Shown here: in pieces, positions 33,344 to 39,080 of the stretch
How positions within the stretch are numbered: position 1 is the stretch's first letter
Layout: each line of letters starts with the position of its first letter
DNA from: Clostridiales bacterium
GTDB taxonomy: Bacteria; Bacillota; Clostridia; Oscillospirales; CAG-272
DNA: 39,080 bases
Direction: 5' to 3'
Assembly (NCBI GenBank): GCA_022791685.1
Contig: JAAVZO010000011.1
Location: 1 to 39,080, forward strand
Position numbers and translations under genes: made by a program
Notes under the pieces: model-generated
What the model saw: only the letters and a program-made list of their open reading frames with translations
Database searches by the model: none
What the model was told of the DNA's origin: nothing

Positions 33344-33374
33344 AAAATAACAGGTCTCATTTTCACGAGACCTG
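33344..33374 (-). terminator. Terminator after SBP-C
   Basis: Minus strand: CAGGTCTC, 8-base loop, GAGACCTG, then TTATTTTTATT. Confidence 0.85.
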
Positions 33375-33400
33375 CTTTATGATACTGTATGTATTTTTGT

Positions 33401-34900
33401 TTACTTCATATTTTCGAAATAATCGAATAAATCATTGTAGTATTTTATCGCTGATGCGGAATTTTTCGCATAGTAGGATTCGAGGTTGATGGACTTTTCC
33501 TCACGAATTATCGAGCGGAAATAGAATGACATACCTTTCCAGTTGTCATATACGTACCCAAAGTCAAATACTCGGCTTTCGACTATCTTATCAAGCATTT
33601 GAACAGATTCATCGTCAAATGTATATTTAGCTTTTAAAGCGACTTCGTAATACGCAGGATATACAGTTTTATAACTTTCGGCGTTAAGCGCTTCGGTGAT
33701 AATACCTACGAATTCCAAATCTGATACTGTCTTTGGAACTGCAAGCGCTGCGTGGTATCCATCAACCATCGTATAATATTCATCCTGTGATTCATCAAGC
33801 TTCGGATATGGAAGTATACCATACTCGTTGGATTTTTCACGGAAATAATTCACAGTCATATCGAGTGTTCCTGGAATCATCAATGTCAACCCGTCACGGA
33901 ATGCCAATGAGTTGATGTTTGCGAAGCTATTTGCCGAATCCTCGGGATATATAGCGTCCCGATTTGAACAAATTCCATCAGATTCATAAATAAGCTTGTA
34001 AACCTTTTCCAAAATACGATTTGTTTGCTCGTTTTTATATACAATTTCAAATTCCCCGGAATTATCCTTTTGCACTATTTTGCCGCCGCATGACCATAGA
34101 TATGTGTTCAACGAACTGCCAAGCTGATGTGTCATACCGTAGAAATCGTATGCGTCGCGCTCATTGTTTCCATTAAGATCGCGGTAGATATCTTTTGTGA
34201 TATCCATCACATAATTGAGCGTCCACTTTCCGTCATTTACTACATCATAGAGGTTACCAAGATTATAATCTTCAGCTTCTTTTTTATCATAAAAATAACA
34301 ATACGCACCGGACAGACTCGAGAGAGCATAATCGCCGATTGCAAATAATGCTTTATTTTTGTAGGTAAGGTCATCAACGGTAGACTTTGACCACCATGGT
34401 TTGTCGAAATTAACGAAATCGAGGTCATACCAGTTCATCAACATATCCTGCATAACCATACCGCTCAGGCTAACAACGTGCGATGCTAATAGTTGGAAAT
34501 CGTTGTCATTGGCAAGAATGCTTTTTCTTGCAAAATCAGTGGGTTCATAGAACGCCATATCTTTGCCGAGTACCTCGATTTTGCAATTAAAACGATCTTC
34601 AACAGTAGAATTGCGCTTGTAGACTGCGTCGTTGATCACGTCACCGGTGGATTCCTCAATAAAAAAGTCAGGGTATAATTTGCTGAATGTTAAAACTGTG
34701 AAAATTTCACCGCCGAAGTCACGTTCTGGCAAATCGTCAGAAATTGACTTACGCGTGACGGTCGGATTGGTAGTTTCGATGGAATCTGTGCCGTTTGAGT
34801 CAGGTTGACTTGTGTCATCCGCTGTACTGTTGTCTCCACATGAAGTCGCTGACAGCAGTGCCGAGAGAAGGAGTAGTGCAGTAATACGCTTGAATTTCAT
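33401..34900 (-). CDS. Extracellular solute-binding lipoprotein, paralogue C
   Basis: 499 residues. MKFKRITALLLLSALLSATSC has Cys21 lipidated. The body parallels B nearly throughout (STGDVINDAVYKRNSTVEDRF, ILANDNDFQLL, KPWWSKS, NDGKWTLNYVM, MTHQLGSSLNTYLW). It differs mainly in the linker and in the region after the first strand (GKDMAFYEPTDFARK). Start at 34900 follows CGGAGGG (8 bases). The reading frame is open all the way back through the AraC gene to 35839, so the longest ORF is a false or potential AraC-SBP fusion. Its own promoter, Shine-Dalgarno and signal peptide argue for a separate protein. Confidence 0.88.
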   Translation of the reverse strand: MKFKRITALLLLSALLSATSCGDNSTADDTSQPDSNGTDSIETTNPTVTRKSISDDLPERDFGGEIFTVLTFSKLYPDFFIEESTGDVINDAVYKRNSTVEDRFNCKIEVLGKDMAFYEPTDFARKSILANDNDFQLLASHVVSLSGMVMQDMLMNWYDLDFVNFDKPWWSKSTVDDLTYKNKALFAIGDYALSSLSGAYCYFYDKKEAEDYNLGNLYDVVNDGKWTLNYVMDITKDIYRDLNGNNERDAYDFYGMTHQLGSSLNTYLWSCGGKIVQKDNSGEFEIVYKNEQTNRILEKVYKLIYESDGICSNRDAIYPEDSANSFANINSLAFRDGLTLMIPGTLDMTVNYFREKSNEYGILPYPKLDESQDEYYTMVDGYHAALAVPKTVSDLEFVGIITEALNAESYKTVYPAYYEVALKAKYTFDDESVQMLDKIVESRVFDFGYVYDNWKGMSFYFRSIIREEKSINLESYYAKNSASAIKYYNDLFDYFENMK

Positions 34901-35839
34901 AGTGGGTCCCTCCGAAAAATAATGTATTATGATATACAAAATATCATAATACATTATACCACATAAACCATGCGGGGGGGGGTTATTAGTAATACTGTTG
35001 CGAAAATCCGCCGGCGTGCGCCCGCATTGGTCGAGAAATACGCGGTAAAACTCCGAACGGTTGGTGTATCCAACTTGTGCAATGATACTTTCAATCGGCA
35101 TATCGGTTTCGGTCAGCAACCGCACAGCTTCGTCAATACGCCGCATTTTAATGTAGTCTTTGAACGACATTCCGTAACATTTGTGAAAAACGCGTCCAAA
35201 ATAAGCGGGATTGTAGAAGCATTTCTCCGCAAGCATTTCAGCGGTGAGTCGTTCGTTGTAATTTTTATCAATAAAGTCAAGTATTTCCTGTGGGATTTTG
35301 TCAGATGACTGAGTAGAACCGATGAGCTGACGTATCATAATAGACAAAATTATCTGCAAACAGCCACGAATAATTGACTCAAATCCGAGTATCTGGTTCT
35401 TGAATTCGTCATCGATTCGGTCGAACAGCGACTCGGCAAGCAGCATTTCTTTGCCGGAAAGGTTGATACAAGGGAACTGCGCGTCGGTGAATTCACTGAG
35501 ATCACTAAATTGCGACAGAGTCAGAATTTCGAGAAAATTGTCGGTGTTGATGAGTTCGCGCGAGATGAATCGCGGCGAGAGCATGAGGTCGATCTGTACG
35601 ATCGGCGTGTGCACACGTATCTCATGCGATTGGTTATAATTGATAAAAAATACTGACCCTTTGTGTATTGGATAGGATTTTCCGCCAATTATATTCACTC
35701 CGCTTCCGGAATACACATACGCAAGCTCGGCGAAGTCGTGCGTGTGCGGTCCTACGTTGTAGTCAAGATCCTTGAAATGCTTGACCGAACAGATATCGAC
35801 GTTATTTTTGAAATAATTTTCACTTCTGAATTCATACAT
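34901..35839 (-). CDS. AraC-family transcriptional regulator without its own stop codon
   Basis: 313 residues before the frame runs into SBP-C. Residues about 15-90 are a cupin-like sensor (VGPHTHDFAELAYVYSGSGVNIIGG). Residues 183-282 are the two helix-turn-helix motifs (RLTAEMLAEKCFYNPAYFGRVF; PIESIIAQVGYTNRSEFYRVF, GRTPADFRN). The AraC fold is complete by residue 282. The rest, including the PPP from the C9 run, is a tail. The likely role is sugar-responsive activation of SBP-C and perhaps B. AAGGAGGAAT precedes the ATG. Two ATTCACA repeats 20 bp apart flank its -10 box and suggest autoregulation. The real end is uncertain because of the homopolymer. Confidence 0.85.
34919..34957. promoter_or_regulatory. 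17-bp inverted repeat over the SBP-C transcription start
   Basis: ATAATGTATTATGATAT (34919-34935) and its exact complement (34941-34957) surround ACAAA. On the minus strand the upper arm includes most of the -10 box, and the predicted start falls inside the repeat. It could be an operator or a 5'-terminal mRNA hairpin. Confidence 0.6.
34953..34982 (-). promoter_or_regulatory. SBP-C promoter with C9 at the -35 position
   Basis: Minus strand: C9, then GCATGGTTTATGTGG (15 bases), then TATAAT (34958-34953) with a TGG extension. The layout is identical to that of SBP-B except for the run length. The promoter lies within the 3' extension of the araC-type reading frame. Confidence 0.65.
34974..34982 (-). 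repeat. Homopolymer C9 (G9 on the plus strand)
   Basis: In the AraC frame this run encodes Pro287-Pro289. One C more ends that frame at a TGA about 14 codons later; one C fewer ends it at a TAA within about 10 codons. With nine C the frame stays open into SBP-C. Confidence 0.9.
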
Positions 35840-35858
35840 GGCTATTCCTCCTTACCTG

Positions 35859-35885
35859 ATTCACATTATAGAAATAAAATTCACA
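35859..35885 (-). promoter_or_regulatory. araC-type gene promoter with two direct repeats
   Basis: ATTCACA occurs at 35859-35865 and 35879-35885, 20 bp apart in the same orientation. The TATAAT box (minus strand, between the repeats) is enclosed by them. AraC proteins typically bind direct repeats about two helical turns apart. No strong -35 is seen. Confidence 0.45.
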
Positions 35886-35896
35886 TAAGCTTTACA

Positions 35897-37312
35897 TTAT
35901 TTGCCGCTTAAATCTATCTTGTCAAAAATACTCTTGACCGGGATCAGTTTAACATCGGGGTAAATAAGCGACTTTTTTTCATAATTTCGTTGGGGAACTA
36001 TTATTTTCCTAAAGCCAAGGCGGACCGCCTCGCTCACGCGCTGTTCGAATTGCTGCACGGCGCGGCACTCTCCGGCGAGTCCGATTTCACCTATCGCGAT
36101 GAGGTCGTCAGCGACAGGCTCGTCCTTTATCGACGATATCAATGCGAGCGCTACGGCAAGGTCTGACGCGGGTTCATCGACGTGGAGTCCACCGATTACG
36201 TTGAGGTACGCGTCATTGACCGAGAAGCGGTAGCCGAGCCGCTTTTCGAGCACGGCGAGTATCAAGCACATACGGTTGTAGTCGATGCCGTTAGACGTGC
36301 GACGCGGGGAAGGGTAGGAGGTTTGCGCTACAAGCGCCTGTACCTCGGCGATGATCGGTCGAGTACCCTCCATTATGCACATTGCACAATTTCCGGATAC
36401 TCCAGCCGGTCTGCCAGAAAGCAGTGCTTCGGACGGATTCGCGACTTCCTCGAGCCCGCCGTCGGACATTTCAAACATTCCGATTTCGTTGGTTGAACCA
36501 AATCGGTTTTTGATGGCGCGGATTATGCGGTACGAACGCAGCTTTTCACCCTCGAAGTAGAGTACCGCGTCGACCATGTGCTCGAGCACCTTCGGACCAG
36601 CGATGCCGCCTTCCTTGTTGACGTGACCTACCATTATGACTGAAATTCCTTCATTTTTTGCCTTAGATATGAACGCAAGCGCCGATTCGCGCACTTGTGT
36701 GACGCTTCCGGGTGCGCTTGCGACGTGCTCGTCGTACATCGTTTGAATCGAGTCAACGATTATCACGTCGGGATGAAGTTTGTCACATTGACGAAGAATT
36801 CGCTCAACGTTTGTTTCCGTCAAAACATATAAACTTGAACAGCGTACACCAAGTCGCTTGGCACGCAGCTTCAATTGTCCCTGCGACTCCTCGCCGGAAA
36901 CGTAGAGCACCTTACGCTCGCTGACTTCGCCGGTTTCTGGGTTGGGCGCGCCAAGTGCAAGGCTGGATGAAATTTGCAGTAAAAGTGTAGATTTACCAAT
37001 TCCGGGCTCGCCTGCCAATAATACGACCGAGCCGTGGACTAGTCCGCCGCCAAGTACACGGTCGAGCTCGCCCATTCCGGTAGCCTGACGGATGAAATGC
37101 GGCAGCTCGAGGTCGTCGAAGCGGACAATTTCAGATTCGTATTCTGGCGCAATACGCTTTATCGTGCGTGCTGAGGCTGAAACGGCAGTTTCAACGGGCG
37201 GCTCGCCCTCCTCCATGGTGTTCCAAGCGCCGCAGGAGGGGCATTTGCCGTACCATTTCACGGTCGTGTGTCCGCATTCGGAGCAGGTGAAAATTGATTT
37301 TGGTGACTTCAT
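35897..37312 (-). CDS. radA: DNA repair protein RadA (Sms)
   Basis: 471 residues. The N-terminal zinc finger is CSECGHTTVKWYGKCPSCGAW. The RecA-like ATPase has Walker A GEPGIGKST (about 99-107), Walker B-like VIIVDSIQTM, and the RadA-specific KNRFG. A C-terminal Lon-protease-like domain (about 350-460; GGLHVDEPASDLAVALAL, IGEIGLAGECR) completes it. It is a branch-migration ATPase acting in recombination. AAGGAAACTT precedes the ATG. Its promoter is at 37384-37412. Confidence 0.96.
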   Translation of the reverse strand: MKSPKSIFTCSECGHTTVKWYGKCPSCGAWNTMEEGEPPVETAVSASARTIKRIAPEYESEIVRFDDLELPHFIRQATGMGELDRVLGGGLVHGSVVLLAGEPGIGKSTLLLQISSSLALGAPNPETGEVSERKVLYVSGEESQGQLKLRAKRLGVRCSSLYVLTETNVERILRQCDKLHPDVIIVDSIQTMYDEHVASAPGSVTQVRESALAFISKAKNEGISVIMVGHVNKEGGIAGPKVLEHMVDAVLYFEGEKLRSYRIIRAIKNRFGSTNEIGMFEMSDGGLEEVANPSEALLSGRPAGVSGNCAMCIMEGTRPIIAEVQALVAQTSYPSPRRTSNGIDYNRMCLILAVLEKRLGYRFSVNDAYLNVIGGLHVDEPASDLAVALALISSIKDEPVADDLIAIGEIGLAGECRAVQQFEQRVSEAVRLGFRKIIVPQRNYEKKSLIYPDVKLIPVKSIFDKIDLSGK

Positions 37313-37383
37313 TTTAAGTTTCCTTCATTATTATATATCGCAAAATTTTATTGTGCTGTTTTAAACAATTCTATCTATAAATT

Positions 37384-37412
37384 ATTATACTCTAAAATCG
37401 AATGAATGTCAA
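37384..37412 (-). promoter_or_regulatory. radA promoter
   Basis: Minus strand: TTGACA (37412-37407), 17-bp spacer, TATAAT (37389-37384). Full consensus. Confidence 0.88.
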
Positions 37413-37480
37413 TAAAATTATGTTATTTTGTCGATCAAGCAAAAAAATATAATTTTTTTAGATTTTTTTTCAAAAACCCC

Positions 37481-37509
37481 TTGACAAATCGATTGAGATG
37501 TGGTATAAT
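37481..37509 (+). promoter_or_regulatory. tRNA-Leu promoter
   Basis: TTGACA (37481-37486), 17-bp spacer, TGTGG-TATAAT (37504-37509). Full consensus with extended -10, as expected for a stable RNA. Confidence 0.92.
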
Positions 37510-37564
37510 AATATACGTCGTGAGGAACACAACACAAACGAATGAATCACGACAAACAAAGCTC

Positions 37565-37649
37565 GCGAGAGTGGCGGAACTGGCAGACGCGCACGTTTGA
37601 GGGGCGTGTGGTTCTTACCATACGGGTTCAAGTCCCGTTTCTCGCACCA
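37565..37649 (+). tRNA. tRNA-Leu (anticodon GAG)
   Basis: 85 nt including an encoded CCA. The acceptor GCGAGAG pairs with TTCTCGC. The D-arm contains GGCAGACGC. The anticodon stem is CACGT/GCGTG with loop TTGAGGG, so the anticodon is GAG. A long class II variable arm (TGGTTCTTACCAT) follows, then T-arm ACGGG-TTCAAGT-CCCGT. It reads CUC/CUU. Confidence 0.95.
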
Positions 37650-37683
37650 AGCGCGTCCGATTTTCGGACGCGCTTTTCTTTTA
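37650..37683 (+). terminator. Terminator after tRNA-Leu
   Basis: AGCGCGTCCGA, loop TTT, TCGGACGCGCT, then TTTCTTTT. Confidence 0.9.
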
Positions 37684-37752
37684 ACTTTTATATTTTGAAA
37701 GGAATCGTTTGAATGCGACTTGGATCGCTTCATTGATTACGGTTTGTAATAA

Positions 37753-38838
37753 ATGTCTAAGATAATCCTCACTGGAGACCGTCCAACGGGTAAATTGCAT
37801 ATAGGTCACTATGTTGGTTCGCTGCGTCGCCGCGTAGAATTGCAGAATTCGGGTGAATATGAAAAAATATTCATAATGATTGCCGACGCTCAGGCGCTCA
37901 CTGACAACGCTGATAACCCAGAAAAGGTGCGCCAAAATATCATTGAAGTAGCGCTCGATTACCTTTCCGCCGGACTCGACCCGAGCAAAGTCAACATTCT
38001 TATCCAGTCGCAGATTCCCGAGCTGACCGAACTGAGCTTCTACTACATGAATCTTGTCACCGTTTCACGTCTTCAGCGCAACCCAACTGTCAAGTCGGAA
38101 ATTCAAATGCGCAATTTTGAAACGAGCATTCCGGTCGGATTTTTCTGCTATCCGATAAGTCAGGCGGCGGATATCACCGCGTTCAAGGCAACGACCGTTC
38201 CGGTTGGCGACGACCAGCTGCCGATGATCGAGCAGACGCGCGAGATCGTGCGCAAATTCAACGATATATACGGTGAAACGCTCGTGCTGCCGGACGCGCA
38301 GATCGCGACCGATGAGGCATCTCGCCGGCTTCCAGGCACGGATGGCGGTGCGAAGATGTCAAAGTCGCTCGGCAACTGCATTTATCTGTCCGAGACTCCC
38401 GCAGACCTCAAAACGAAGGTCATGAGCATGTACACCGACCCAGACCACATAAAAATTACAGATCCGGGAAAAATCGAGGGCAATACGGTATTCACGTATC
38501 TTGACGCTTTTGCACGTCCTGAACATTTTGAGGAATATTTGCCTGATTATTCCAATCTTGACGAGTTGAAAGAGCATTATCAGCGCGGTGGACTTGGTGA
38601 CGTTAAGGTCAAAAAGTTCTTGCTCGCGGTACTTGAGGAGACGCTCCAGCCGATTCGTGCTCGTCGTGGTGAGTATCAGCAGGACATCGCAGGTGTGTAC
38701 GACATCTTGAAAAAGGGAAGTGACGCTGCACGTGAGGCAGCAGCTGCAACTCTCGACGAAGTTCGTGCGGCGATGAAGATAAATTATTTCACGGATGAAG
38801 CACTGATTGCTGAACATATTAAAAAATATAAGCAGTAA
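37753..38838 (+). CDS. trpS: Tryptophanyl-tRNA synthetase
   Basis: The 361-residue class Ic synthetase starts [24 protein letters not shown], with the HIGH motif at about 16-19. [27 protein letters not shown] and the KMSKS motif in [11 protein letters not shown] follow. It is slightly longer than the 330-residue type, matching a clostridial branch. A TAA sits directly before the ATG in frame and the Shine-Dalgarno is weak. A well-spaced GAAAGGAAT instead precedes a 7-codon ORF at 37713-37736 (MRLGSLH), which may couple translation. No T-box or Trp-rich leader is visible. Confidence 0.95.
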   Translation: MSKIILTGDRPTGKLHIGHYVGSLRRRVELQNSGEYEKIFIMIADAQALTDNADNPEKVRQNIIEVALDYLSAGLDPSKVNILIQSQIPELTELSFYYMNLVTVSRLQRNPTVKSEIQMRNFETSIPVGFFCYPISQAADITAFKATTVPVGDDQLPMIEQTREIVRKFNDIYGETLVLPDAQIATDEASRRLPGTDGGAKMSKSLGNCIYLSETPADLKTKVMSMYTDPDHIKITDPGKIEGNTVFTYLDAFARPEHFEEYLPDYSNLDELKEHYQRGGLGDVKVKKFLLAVLEETLQPIRARRGEYQQDIAGVYDILKKGSDAAREAAAATLDEVRAAMKINYFTDEALIAEHIKKYKQ

Positions 38839-38908
38839 AATTTACAATTACATTGTGAGATTGTGTAAAATGATATTGGCGGAACAGAATTAGGATGTGG
38901 TCGTCAAA

Positions 38909-39080
38909 ATGATGAAAAATAATAACATCCTCTCAATCGTATTCGCACTGCTCGCTGCAATTTTTTATGCGGTAAATATACCTTTTTCAAAGCTATTGCT
39001 TAACGAAATTTCACCGACATTTATGGCATCACTACTGTATTTCGGAGCTGGAATCGGCATTGGAATACTGTACTTATTCA
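38909..39080 (+). CDS. EamA/DMT-family transporter, 5' part only
   Basis: Starts MMKNNNILSIVFALLAAIFYA, continues NIPFSKLLLNEISPTFMASL and a glycine-rich helix (YFGAGIGIGILYLF), then leaves the window. Two transmembrane helices and the SPTFMASL linker are typical of drug/metabolite transporters with ten helices. AGGATG lies upstream. It is 70 bases after trpS with no terminator between, so cotranscription is possible. The substrate is unknown. Confidence 0.75.
   Translation, partial: MMKNNNILSIVFALLAAIFYAVNIPFSKLLLNEISPTFMASLLYFGAGIGIGILYLF

Noticed and set aside
33401-35839. A single 812-residue AraC-SBP fusion protein
   Set aside because: SBP-C has its own promoter, Shine-Dalgarno, signal peptide and paralogue with the same start. 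The open frame depends on the length of the C9 run.

Overview
The window looks like a chromosomal piece of a low-copy, Gram-positive anaerobe of the class Clostridia (Oscillospiraceae/Ruminococcaceae-like). The evidence is the ylm/divIVA division cluster in Firmicutes order, a sporulation sigma factor of the SigK type, a lysine riboswitch in front of dapA, lipoprotein signal peptides, strong Shine-Dalgarno sites and TTGACA-17-TATAAT promoters. No rRNA, CRISPR array, insertion sequence or prophage is visible.

Layout. 1-2755: the 3' part of a PLP aminotransferase broken by an in-frame stop, then purB. 2771-4790: a possible tiny membrane protein on the minus strand, then a solute-binding lipoprotein (SBP-A). 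4804-10607: an XRE regulator fused to a 12 x 16-residue beta-solenoid, a GH29 fucosidase, a 37-residue Cys-rich peptide, a Cys-rich protein of unknown function, an MBL-fold hydrolase and a YqhQ-like membrane protein. 10648-21930 (all minus): HAD phosphatase, rluD, lspA, ileS, divIVA, ylmH, yggT, sepF, yggS, an HlyD-like adaptor and miaA. This is the conserved cell-division/translation block. 22146-26767: sigK, a NYN-domain protein, a SLOG-like protein, a RelB/DinJ antitoxin fused to an FtsK-gamma winged helix, and a decayed DUF3990 toxin-like pair. 26786-31644: queA, the lysine riboswitch, dapA, dapB and a serpin lipoprotein. 31702-35839: two recently duplicated SBP lipoproteins (B and C) and an AraC regulator. 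35897-39080: radA, tRNA-Leu(GAG), trpS and the start of an EamA-type transporter.

The most interesting signal is that the window has only three long G/C homopolymer runs (9, 11 and 9 bases), and each lies in the promoter region of one of the three SBP genes. In SBP-A the G9 run sits inside a 17-bp -35/-10 spacer. In SBP-B and SBP-C a C run occupies the -35 position, exactly 15 nt upstream of an extended -10. At SBP-C the same run also encodes the C-terminal tail of the AraC protein and decides whether that frame closes or runs into the lipoprotein. Together these suggest slipped-strand phase variation of a nutrient-binding lipoprotein family, comparable in architecture to the neisserial porA and opc promoters. 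Secondary items are the RelB-FtsK-gamma fusion with a 36-bp palindromic operator, the doubly damaged DUF3990 pair, the HTH-solenoid fusion, the NYN protein and a tRNA-like relic between dapA and dapB.
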